Assembly: GCA_964019695.1 (NCBI GenBank)
Contig: OZ026530.1
Span: forward strand, 27,788,108 to 27,852,107
Length of the DNA stretch: 64,000 bases
Direction of reading: 5' to 3'
DNA from: Loripinus fragilis
Taxonomy: Eukaryota; Mollusca; Bivalvia; Lucinida; Lucinidae
Shown here piece by piece: positions 25,690 to 37,600 of the stretch; within the stretch, counting starts at the first letter, position 1; the number at the start of each line of letters is the position of its first letter. A model generated the notes under the pieces. That model ran no database searches, was not told where the DNA came from, and saw only the letters and a list, made by a program, of their open reading frames with translations. The position numbers and the translations under genes are program-made.

Positions 25690-26090
25690 AATAACGGTAT
25701 AACTGTATTCAAAATTTTCATTGAGGTGGTATATCGTCGGATATACGGCCCGAAATTTAGTTTTAAACGTGATTTCCGAACGTATATCCGACGATATACC
25801 TCCCCAAATGAAAATTTTGAATATGGTTATCCCCATTCTAATGCACTATTAAATTTTTCTCTTAAAAAGACAGTGAAAATGTACTTTGTTGCGCATATAC
25901 AACCAGCCGCTGCCAGCTGCATAAAACCGCTTGCCAGCTGCATATATTCACTTGTCAGCCAATGAAAATTGACGTTACATAATGACGTCGGGTTTCCGAC
26001 AGTATATCGCAGGATATACTGTCGCAAATTTATGACGTTATCCAATCAGACGTCGCGTTGCATTTGGAAGTGCATTAGAATGCATTATAT
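25690..26090. mobile_element. dispersed element, reverse copy of 2895-3240
   Basis: Opposite-orientation relative of 2895-3240, with the same landmarks, the same hairpin at about 25998-26028 and the same partly kept 60-73 codon frame. The end near 25725-25800 carries an extra inverted pair, tatatcgtcggatatacg and cgtatatccgacgatata. Confidence 0.75.
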
Positions 26091-26115
26091 ATGTCTATGA
26101 CAGTACCTGATAGTA

Positions 26116-27012
26116 TACTCCTCAAAATAATTGAAGGACCAAGATTTTAGAACGCGAGTATAATTAGCTCAAACATTTAAATTCTGTAAAACTAGGCCCA
26201 AATCTTTCTATTCTTTATGCCCATAAATCAAGAATCATTATTAATGATTCCCATGCCTAATTCTGTCATAACTGTGTCTCAAATGCACATACCCTCAAAA
26301 ACACACTTTCAAAAGGCAGTGGGTGGGGTAAAGAAATTCTTCTGTGGTCATTCGAGTAGAATGAAAGAGACATCAAATTGAACTTTGTTTTAAACAGTTC
26401 AGCTTACATGCAAAAAAAATCTTCAAACAGTTTCAATATACTGGGAAGCAAGCGTTTTCATCTCTGACAATGGAGTTTTGACATTGTTTTGTTTTCTAAA
26501 AACAATGTGTGTACTTGGCCATCAAGAATCAGATTTTCAATCGTCATTCTATGCCTTTGAGTGTTAGAAAGATGTCCTGACGAATTGTTCAAAGATTATC
26601 ACAGACAAACACCAAAATCAGTTGTCAGAATCCATAGTCTGGCCATCATGCCACAGCCAAAAGAAGAAATGGGTGGTATCGATGGGACTAAAACACCATA
26701 AAATCATGCAAAAACAGGAATTTTCAACATCTAAATGCAATTTTCATTCATTTCATGCAGTTCTGTAGTCCATAGATCACACACAAAAAATGACATTCCA
26801 ATACATTAAGGTCAAGGTTTGAAATGACGAAAAATCCTTGTTGGTAACATTTTCTACCATTTTCTATTTGCTTTTTCACTTGGCAATAGGGCGTCAAAGA
26901 TGTCCAAAAAATTAAGGATAGATCGTAAAATTGGTTTTTAAAATACGTTCTACACAAAATGCATCAATGTTATAATTGATAGCATTGGTCCTTCAAATAT
27001 TTTGAGGAGTAT
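26116..27012. mobile_element. Tc1/mariner-like element with about 27 bp TIRs
   Basis: The left end ctcctcaaaataattgaagg and the right end (reverse complement ctcctcaaaatatttgaagg) are inverted repeats continuing into accaa, with TA at both borders. The size of about 0.9 kb and the lack of an intact transposase frame point to a degraded or non-autonomous copy. Confidence 0.8.
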
Positions 27013-27138
27013 ATATAATAAGCTCAAACGATCACTGAGGTCAAATCACCCCTACTATCTTAACTCAGCAAGTAACATGTAGCGTTAACAAATCCTTTGT
27101 GTGCAGGTTCATAATCTGCATGAGGCATTATTCTTAGG

Positions 27139-27296
27139 AGTGGGTTCGAGCCTCACCGGCATCACTGCGTTGTGGTCCTTGAGCAAGACACATTTTATCC
27201 TAGCTCAGTACTGGTTCAACCCAGAATTACCCATCCCTGTTTAACTGAAAGATTGTTGATGGGACGTAAAGAATCAAATCAAACAAACAAACAAAA
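27139..27296 (+). mobile_element. tRNA-derived SINE, 5' truncated
   Basis: Starts at the B-box (gggttcgagcctcaccggc), contains ccttgagcaagacac and gtactggttcaaccca, and ends in aatcaaatcaaacaaacaaa. Same family as 50-255. Confidence 0.85.
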
Positions 27297-27599
27297 TTAT
27301 TCTTAGGCTAGACATTGGTTTGGCAAATAAAATAGAGCATTTTGAGAGTAAAATGTGGTAGAAGATTTTGCTTTTGCTCTTAAATGTTGCCAAAGTCTGT
27401 ATTTTGCACAAGATACAGTTCTCACTCCATACACCTGTCTCGTCCAGGACTGGTAATGGCATAAATTATTATAAGTAATAGAAAGACAAAAGATGCATTT
27501 AAAGAAACCACCTGAGTAAAAATTAACAGTAACATGTTAGATTGGGACCTTGCTTTATATATGCATTTAAAACAGTGTTTTTGTTGTTGTTTATTCATT

Positions 27600-27850
27600 G
27601 TTTGCTGATGTTTCCATTGAATGTATGTGGGTGTAATTGTGTTGGGTCCATGCTTTGTGGTCTGTTCTTGCGTCCTTTCTAGTTTAGCAATGAAGAGAGC
27701 TGGTATGTTGCTTTTGTGTTGTGGCTGTCTATGTTCTGTGTCTCTTCTCACAGTGCTTTGGGTTGGTCTGCAGTCTATGGTTGTGGTATTTCTTGGTCAT
27801 ATTCACATCCTTTTTTTCGTCCTAAATATTTCTCTGTGTATGGAGAGTAA
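27600..27850. repeat. dispersed repeat related to 945-1440
   Basis: Shares a tgttgggtcc...gtggtctgttcttg block and a tggttgtggtatttcttggtcat-like end with 1320-1390 and 29270-29500. The frame at 27621-27860 has the same hydrophobic character as the one at 1150-1431 and is taken as repeat-derived. Confidence 0.55.
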
Positions 27851-28242
27851 TTCTATATGAAATAAGGGGGTTAAATATTAAAGCTCATTTCAAGAACAAG
27901 ATTGTAAAAAAAATATATTCTTGTACATGTATATTTAAATCTCACCTGAGGCTCTGGCCTAAACAACACACTATATGTACAAATAATTGCTGCCCCATAG
28001 ATATTTCTTTACTGTATCTTAGTACTTTAAAAATCATTCATTCCCACCTGTAATAAATTCTTTCCCCATTTAACACTTTGAATACTGGAAAACCCTCAAC
28101 GGGTACTTTGGCAAACAGTGAAGGCACAGATGAAATGCAGCATAATGCTGCATTTTATCTGGGTCTACACTGTTTGCTAAGACTAAAAATATCTTCAGAG
28201 AATAAAGTTCAATTTTTGTTGGAAATTATACCAAATATAGTC

Positions 28243-28460
28243 ATCTCAGCAGAAAATCCAACTGGCGCATGAAATCTTAAATTTGTAAATTAACCAGATA
28301 CCAAATAAAATATATTCACATATGCCTCTAACCTTTTACCAAATCTGCGTGGTAGTATTATCACTCATTATTTACGACAATGGGTCGGAGATTAAATCAA
28401 CATTTTTTTTTGTAGCTGAGAACACTTGTTTTGATAAGCCAGCCATGCAGGCACTAATAA
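28243..28460. repeat. direct repeat, copy 1, flanking the last exon
   Basis: Matches 28900-29115 in the same orientation with modest divergence (shared: taaattaaccag, aaaatatattcacatat, gagattaaatcaaca). The terminal exon T (28602-28671) lies between the two copies. It may lie in the 3' UTR or just downstream. Confidence 0.8.
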
Positions 28461-28601
28461 ATACCTATGTTGTATCACAACTCATTTAAAAACTCTCCCT
28501 TTGAGGTGTGTTAATATTTTAGCACCCTGACTACATCCTTGGTCTATACTGTTATGAAGCCGTCCCATATTCTACTAGACTGACTGGTGATTGATTTTTT
28601 T

Positions 28602-28671
28602 CTATCTTGAATGCCTTTCTGAACAGTTCTCCAACATTTCAACAATCAGTGCCGTCCACCCTGTCTGGTGA
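28602..28671 (-). CDS. exon T (C-terminal exon) of the GH63-like gene
   Basis: After a cttccag acceptor, the exon completes an Ser codon split with exon S and encodes [14 protein letters not shown], then 10 further residues and a TAG stop at 28602-28604. The SHQTGWTAL motif closes this protein family. No clear AATAAA was found close downstream. Confidence 0.92.
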
Positions 28672-31600
28672 CTGGAAGAAAATGAACACAAGGCAATTTG
28701 AATAAAGAAAATTAGATCATTTTAGTGATACAACCACAGGGAACATACGAAAATGAAACTGTTGCAAAATAAGCAATTTTAGCAAAGTTATCTTTGTAGA
28801 AATTTTGCTGGTTCATTTATGGACATATTTAGAAACCCCAGCGTAATAACAGTAAAGCAATATGGTATCATTATTAATTGCAAAAATTGTCATTTCAGCA
28901 GCAGGAAATTCAACTGGTGCATGGAATCTTAACTTTGTAAATTAACCAGGTACCAATTAAAATATATTCACATATACCTCTAGCCTTTTACCTGATCTGC
29001 TTGGTAGAATTAACACTCATTATTCATGGCAATGGGTTAGAGATTAAATCAACAGTTTATATTTGTAGCTAAGTACACAAGGTTTGATAAGCCAGTCATG
29101 CAGGCTCTGATAAAACGCCTAAGGTTCAGTTGCATTTGACCAAATGGGGGCTTATATATATTTTACTGTCCAAATCTTTGCCCTAGATTCTGCTGTTGTT
29201 AAAATACAAAAAATATTAGCGCACACTATATTTTGAAAGAGGGGCAACCTGAATATAAGCATCCCTTGTTGTTCTGTTGTTGTTAAGTCATTGTTCACAT
29301 TGGGTAAGGGCGTTTTGTGTTGGGTCCTCGCTTTGTGGTGTGGTTCGTTCTTAGTGTCCTTTCTAATTTAGCAATCATCCTGTTGAGGAAAAGACACTTT
29401 GTGTTGTGGCTGTCTGTGGCACGTGTCTCTTCCTTACAGTGTTGGGGGTTGGTCTTGATCTATGATCATGGTATTTTCTGGTCATACTAACTTCCTTTAA
29501 GACACCCACACTTAAAATTAGGACAGTCATAGAAGACCATAAAAATTAACAAAATACAATACCTAGCACCACACCCTCTGCCATTGTCACCATGAAAATA
29601 CTCATAGAACAAACATAGGTCCTTAAAATGTGGATCAACAGCATAGTTTAAGTCAGAACCTTAAACAAAGAGAAAACAAATTAAGTTCCATTCATATGAC
29701 AATGGCTTGAAACAGCTATGAACATATGTATTCATGCAAAATACACATTCTTTTTATACTTCAATATTGCCTAGTAAGCAAACATGTTAAAGACATAAAA
29801 ATTGATTTTCAGATGTATGGAAAAATGATCAAGTGAACTTACTAATTACATACTAGTGATTAAATGTGTTTCTATTAATGTATACATGAGCCCTTTTTGA
29901 ATCAGATGAAGGAGGAGAATGGCCATAGAAAATATTCAAGAAAGTGTGGGGCAGTGCTAGGATTGAACTCGCAATCCCTTAATCTGCAATCAGACTCGCT
30001 ACCAAAAATGCTACAGCAGTTGTGCTGAAACATTATAAAATGTTAGATCTATGTCATACCAATGAGATGGCTTTTGAATGCTTATAACAAGTGTATCTTA
30101 ATACGAATTCTTGACCGTTTCTTTAAAATATTTAAATGAACCCAAACCATGCATAATAGGCATAAATATGAATTCTGTTTTACAACCATTGACACCTGTG
30201 TTCATTTGAATATGTTCTTTAAAGGGCTATCCCTTGGAAGCCAAGAATGCACCAAAGAACCAAAAGTGTAGAGTGTGCAAATTGTCTGGACCAGATTAGC
30301 TACATGTAGTTTCAGCCATTTAGGCCTTATCAGTGACCCTCTAATGGTTTCAAAGTCCCACAATGGACTCTGTGATTCCAAAGGACAAGTAAATAAAATC
30401 TACACCATAGAAATCCCTAAATAGGTCCTTTTGCAGACTGTGAAGACCAAGATTAAATAAAGCATAATAGCATTTCATCATGGACTGCACAGTTTGCTAA
30501 GACAAAAACGATCTTCAGAGAAATAATATCAATAACATAGGTTTAGATAAACAAAATTTTTGAGCGTAAAATTGTAAATATTTTCTTACCCATCAGTTTT
30601 AAGATATGTTTTGGGTGCTCAAAAGAACTGTCTCATCGAGACGGTTCTTTTGAGTACCCATTACATATGTTTTGGTTTAGAAATAAGAAAATCAATTTTT
30701 CGGTACACACTCTTAACTAAAGTCCTTCAATAACTTTTGGATACTATAACTTGTGACCACTCATTATAAACAATGGACAGCCAGACAAGATCAAGATCAA
30801 CAGAACGTCCAAACTGTTTGTAAATAGTATCAGCGGATGACACAAGTCACTGCTAGCACGGAATGGTTAATTATCAGCTTGGCTAAAAGGAGACTTCTTC
30901 TCAATGTGTTGCAAATTACCATTGCATGGTTTTCGTCCATCTTCACCTGGGAGGAACATCTTTATAACTCTCTTGGACAACTCTATGGAAACATCTCCGA
31001 TGTTCAAATATTGCCCTGATCCTGTTGGGAACTCAACCCTGGTTTCTGAGTCCTTACTTCCATACAATTTTAGGTGCTCAATCAGCAGAAAGTTTACTGT
31101 AAATAGAAATAAGCATCAAAATGAAAACAAACAAACAACATCCACAAAAACAGATTCCTCTATCTTAGGCCAGAATTTTTTTATTAGTTGATTTACAAAA
31201 CCTTCTACTGTCATTTTCCAGAAAGTAGAATCAAATAAAATTTAATTTCTAAAATTTAATTTCTAAATTTTTTTTAAATTTTATCTGCAGACTCTAAATA
31301 TTATTTGTTTCGTTGAAAAAAAAATATTTTTGAGGTTCTGTCTGTGTATTTTTGAGAGTGACACTGTTAAAAGTGATTGTCCTGTCCAGATTTTAGGAAA
31401 ATGATAAAATATTTAAAGATTTAATGCAGACTGTTGGTTTACCTATTACTAGATTAACTGTTTCTGGAGATCGATATTTAAAAAGAAAGAAAGCTCTGAA
31501 AATATTAAAAAAAAAAACCCAAAAAGCTCTGAAAATGACCAGCTAACTGGTCATTTTCAGAGCTTTTTTATTTTATTTTTTTCTTCCCCCCCTGACCCTA

Positions 31601-34600
31601 AATCTGAAAAAAATCCCGTTAATCAGCTAATAAAAAAAATTCTGGCCTTATCAATTCTTTGCCTGCTAGTGTCTTCTACTGACAACATTTACAAACAGTT
31701 TGGACCCAGATCAGGACTGAAACAATGTCCAGCCTGATTTGAATTCAACTAATAATCTCATGGTATTCACGAAATATTAATACTTTGATTTTTTATTAAA
31801 GTAAATCAATACATGACAAACTATCAAAATTTCCAGACGTCGGTCTAACCTTACCATTCAACTACCAAGTAGGATATACAATGGCATAATACTTTCAAAA
31901 TTTATGGAATTTGTGTGTGTGTGTGTGGGGGGGGGGCTGGGATTTTGACTGATATTGGGTTGGAAAACGATTTTTTTCTGCTGTTGTTCCAACCGAATGG
32001 GAATTGAAGATTTCTCTAGCCCTGTCATAACCGTATTTGATAATTTGTGGGGGACAAACTGTTATATGAGATGGGTAAAGTAGCTTTAAACAAATTCATG
32101 GATGTACACTTTCAAGGGGGATCACCATCATGTAGAGATATTGTTTTTCCATACCATAAGGGACTGCTCTAAAAGGAAGGAATTCACTCCCTCTGGCAGA
32201 AAATTATTTTCTTAAAGAGTGATCTTGAACCCATATCTAAATACCTTCATTGTTATGCAAGCAGCTAAGGTTCTAGCATGACTGTGTATTTACACATGCT
32301 CATCTGAGCCTTCTCTGCTAGCATACTGTAAATTGAGAAATTTTCGCAAGAATCTTATTTTCGCGAATAGTGTTAAAAGACATATTTGGGACGTTTAATA
32401 ATTTATCTATATAAGTAAACAACAGAGTGATTTGGGGAGAATTTTATTTTCACAAAACTCGACATATGCGAAGTTTCCTGAAAATAGAACCCTCACAAAA
32501 ATTTCCAAATTTACAGTATACATCAAGTGATAAAGTTACAGGATTGTTCCCTACTGGCAATATGATAAGCACCAAAATCTCATGTACTCAAATATTTACC
32601 AGGTAACCAAATTGGTCCTCTCCAATTACTATTTCCTCCAAACAGGCTGGATTGACTCTCTGCAGGTTCATAAGATATGCTGTAAGGTTGTTTCATTTGC
32701 CGACTGTCACTAGCTGCCTTAAACTCAACACATGAAGACCAGTCATCAGATGTCAGGCAATAGGCGTGCAGTCTATATTCCTGTAATTAAATAAGCCATG
32801 TTGATGGCACAGCATACATTTATTCTTTCCGTGCTAGTGGCGAATGTATGAAAAACCATTTTTGATCGCTATAGTATATTTACAAACAGTGCCGACCCTG
32901 ATAAATCATGAATATTCATAAGGACCTAATCTGTTTATCAAAGTACCTGTGTACCATTTGTGTCCAATCAAAACAACGTAAAGAGTTAAGAACAACCATA
33001 TTCCAGTCTTTTGACTCATGAGGCAGTCCCGGTGGTTTTGGAGTAAAGAGCATTACTTTCAGGGGACCAGGGAAACAAAGGACAACTTTTGAGGGGCTCA
33101 AAGACAATATTTTGGAAAAGGGAAGATTAGAAATCATTCCTTTATCATTTCTTTATTGGGGGGGGGGGTGTATAGGGATCAATCCAACTTATTTTAGGGG
33201 AGCAAGAGAATATGTACACTTTGGGAAGGCCTCACTCGTACCATATTTACCTTTGAAAGGGATCTTATACCAAATGGTGAGAGAAATTTCTCTTCATCCA
33301 AGAGATGTGTCAGCAGTTTGATAAGACTTTCTCTGTTAACTATGGATAGGTGAATGATACACGGGTCACTGTCCCTTTCTAATGAAGTCTGTAATAGAGA
33401 TATGAGCAACACAAATGACTACTGACAATGTGGCATTTTGACAATTGTAGACTCAGACGAGCCTGTGCAGCCTCCTTTAAAGCTATGAAATTCCAAATAA
33501 TGTTCAATCAGTAGCCTAACACTCATAGAATATTCAAGCGACTAGCAATGCTCTGATCAGACTGAACATATGGGCAGGCTGATCTGCGACGTTGCTGGTC
33601 GCACAAACCACATTGTTAAAAAAACTCACGTCGCGGCTCATATGGAGAAAAAGAAATGAGTACAGTTGTTACTCTCTCTATCAATCTCATGACTGGCCCC
33701 AATAAATCAGAGTCTGCTGTTTTTTAGATTTGGTAGGTTTATTTCATTTTAAAAGGATTCATCCTTTTGTTTCAGTTAATTTAGAGGTTGCAAAAACTAT
33801 ATGTTGTTGTGCCATGTGGACTTGGTAGAACCTCTCCCCTTTATCAAAATAAAGTTGCTATTTTTCATACTAAACTTTTAGGAACAATGGGGTTGGATAG
33901 AATACCCATTAAGCGGGTGCAAGGGGGTGTTAGGCTTGTTGAAATTTCCGTTAAGAGTCAAAAAACGAACTGAAACCAAGCCTGCTGTTTGGAAAATCTA
34001 TCTATATCTGAAGGATATATTTTTTCCATTTTGATCTTGGGAGTTATGAAACAAACATTAATATTTTACGCTTAGAAATGACACAGATCAGCCTGGGTAT
34101 CCACAGTGTGTTAAGAGTCTTTGCTGGACGCATGTAAAACCATTAGGTCCATAGTGAAAATTGGAAAAAATTTTCCAGAATTTTATTTTCGCGAATATCG
34201 TTAAAAGACATATTTGAGACATAAAAAATCCCGATAAGGGTATGATTTACCTATATCAGTAAACAACAGAGTGACTTCGCCATTTGGCGAGGATTTTATT
34301 TTCACGAAAAAACAGCAGAAACTGCTATCTGGTGTGGAGGTTAACAAGTTTAGAAAACATTGAAGTTCTAGATCAGCTGTCATAAAAATCCACACTTGAT
34401 TCCATTCTGTTGATACATACATGCTAATAATAAGAATCCTTCCTGTTAATTAGATATAATAGTGGAGGAGTGTAGTAGATAAACATCCACTATGGTCAGG
34501 AATAACTTACACTTTTATTGAGTTTTTCTTGATTTTCAGTCATCCACTGATATAATTTGGGACAGTCTTCCTGCAATTCCCACAATCTTATAGAGCACCG

Positions 34601-37600
34601 ACCAAACAAGGAGATAAAACCAGCCACTGATTTAATCTTCAAATGCCGTGGTATAAAAGACTTGTTGTTGCTGCGAATTTGGTCATAGTAAAACCCATCA
34701 ACACAGTTCCACTAACCTGTTAATAAAACAAAGAATTCGTTTGTGTCAACTGATATGATCATGTTCAGTTAACTCATATATGTATTTCTAACAATCCATA
34801 GCAAAACCCTCTCTTCTGGATTGGTGCCCAGATAAGACCATTTATTTTGCTAAGCAGTTGGAACAAGCTCTAGTCTTGGAAATCACGAAATAACAGTAAC
34901 ATTATTAGTAATATCTAGATAGTGATTAGCAGTGCATATGATCTGTCACACTCTGCAAGCAAGTGCAGGTTGGCATGCCTCATATTTTATGCACATAGTT
35001 TCTCACAATGCCGTTTAATTATTTTTGTCACTTTCCCATGTGGTATCCTGGGTCAGATGTGGTACTTGATTGTATCTTTGCCACCTTTCTTACTTTTATA
35101 ACCACCATGTTTTGTATCAAATTAACAAAGTTCATATGCTCTTTTTATCCTCTTTATTTTTCAAAGGGCCTTCATTTTAGAGATGATTTAAAACATTCAA
35201 CATATGGCGCCAACCATCAAAGGTCTCCATCATACATAGAGGATCTTACTTGAGCGCTCATGTTTTATTAAATTATTAAATGAGTTGCGGAAAAGTGATA
35301 AAATGTGAAGCTTGCCGAACATTTTATTGCTTTTTTGCAATGAGTTTTATACAAGAGTACAAATGTTAGATTCTATTTATCTTAAGACATTAAGCAATAT
35401 AATAAAGTAAGTGAGTATGATCAAGAAATACCACAATCACAAACCGCAGACAACCCCATGGCACCGCGAGGAAATGCCACTCAACCCTCACGAGACACCA
35501 GGAAGACAAGGAAGACAAATTAAGCAAAGCAACCAGCTCTCTCTTCCCCATCAAGATGATTGCAAAACTAGAAGGGACATAAAGTAACGTACAACAAAAC
35601 ATAGAACAATAACAGACTCCCACAATGGGAGTAACAATAAACAACAAGTCAACAACAACATAACCACCACCTTAGAACGGACAGCAGCCTAAGCCACCGG
35701 GGGATACCAAGTCTTCGCCCTAGATTCTACTGTTGTTGAAGTACAACAAATGTTCAGCTTGCATGGAAACCTTCTAACTATTGCAATGTATCATCATGGA
35801 GAAACACTCTAATCAAATTAACACGCAATGATGAAACAAAGAAAAGGGCTCATGACTCACAGATAGTCAGAGCTAAAGAAAAACTCAAGTTGAGCCACAG
35901 TGGGTCCAGCTACAGATAAGCATAAGGCACTAACCCACCAATTAAAGCTTTACGTCAGAGCCATCATAGAGTCTAAGGCCCGACCCACCGCCATTTCTTG
36001 CTTGTCATTACGTATGCAATGTTGATATGGACGTCGTTATTTTTACCAAACTCTGTAAACCACTAGTCGTTTATTTATTTTAATGCATGATGTTAATTTC
36101 AGTCCCAGACGTGACGTCCTATGATAAATTGATATATAGAAAAAATTCTGGCAATCTGTATTTATTCGATCCAGGTATATGTAGCTGAATACTGCTAAAG
36201 CCACTGCTAGTTAGCGTGAATTGGCAACCTGCACCGGCTAAAAGACTTTTTTTAGCATCTAACAGCACAGCTGACCCCCTTATTCTCTCTACATCTCGGG
36301 CTCCCTATCACTGTCCATGTAGTATGTCAATATCCATGCACGCATTAACCCTTAAAGCACCAATTACGACTGCAGCAGACGGCTAATTTTGAGACATCTT
36401 TCCCAATTTTTGACAAAAATAAGGTATGATATTACATGAGAATTGTCTGACAGTAGACGATTATCATGAAATATCATGCCTTATTTTTTATTTTTGAAAA
36501 AGCAGCAAAATTTGAAATTGTCGTCAGCTGCAATTCATAGGTGGCGCTTTATGGGTTAAAGAACAAAGTCCTACCTGCTTCTCCATTTATACTGTCTGAT
36601 ATCTCAAGAAATCGTTGAAAGAACCTTAAAGCCAAATTGTCATATCTGTCTTTGTTTACCACATCATTTTTGCTGAGGAGTAAACTTATTTCCAGCATAT
36701 TTAAACTATAGACTGCCATCCATGCAGTAGCATCAGCCTAAAATTCCAAGAATAGCAGGTCCTCATTGCGACAAAACCTGTCTTCCGGGTTTCCGACAAA
36801 GCAAGACTCAAACCTGTCTCCTTAGCTTCAGAGACTAGCTAGAAAAATGAAATTTTGCATGGTGCAAGCTTGACTACTGTGCTTTCCAGATAGCATATAA
36901 CAAAGGCACTGATCAGACTGCGCGGATGCGCAGGCTGGTCTGCGCCTGTGTTGTTCGCAAACCCCTGAAGACAGGTTTTCTCACGTCGAGGCCAAATAGG
37001 TCAATTATAATATGGAAACTATTCCAATGCTTTATACACATGTATTCTGACAAAGGGGCCTAGCCAAATAGTTCAAGTTCTGTCACAGAATAGCTCGTGT
37101 GCTAATGTTGTTGTTTCATTATAAGGGACTTTAAATAAGGTTTCTTTATATTTACCTTCTGAATACGCCAAGATAAAATGTCAGAACTAAAATTTAGTTC
37201 ACTATTTTTTCTCCCCTTCTCCAATTAAATGTTTCTAAACTGCAACTTGGGGAAGAACACCTGAAAACCATTTTGTTGAAGAGCCTATTTACTGTTTTTT
37301 ATTAAATAAAACTTAAACCTGGGCATGCACAAATAAAAATAAAAAGATGAGTGGGTCAGTAGACCATACATCAGTTAGCCATAAAACTCCAAATGAATGA
37401 ACTTCACATGATACACATTACTAGGGGAGCACAGCTGCCCAGTGGTGGAGTGCTTGACTTGATATCAATGAGTTACAGGTTCGAGCCTCACTGGAGGCAC
37501 TGGGTTGTGTCCTTGAGCAAGACACTTATCCTCTGCCTAGCACGGGTTCAATCCAGGAAGACCCATCCCAAATGACGGAAAAATTATTGACTTGGACGTA

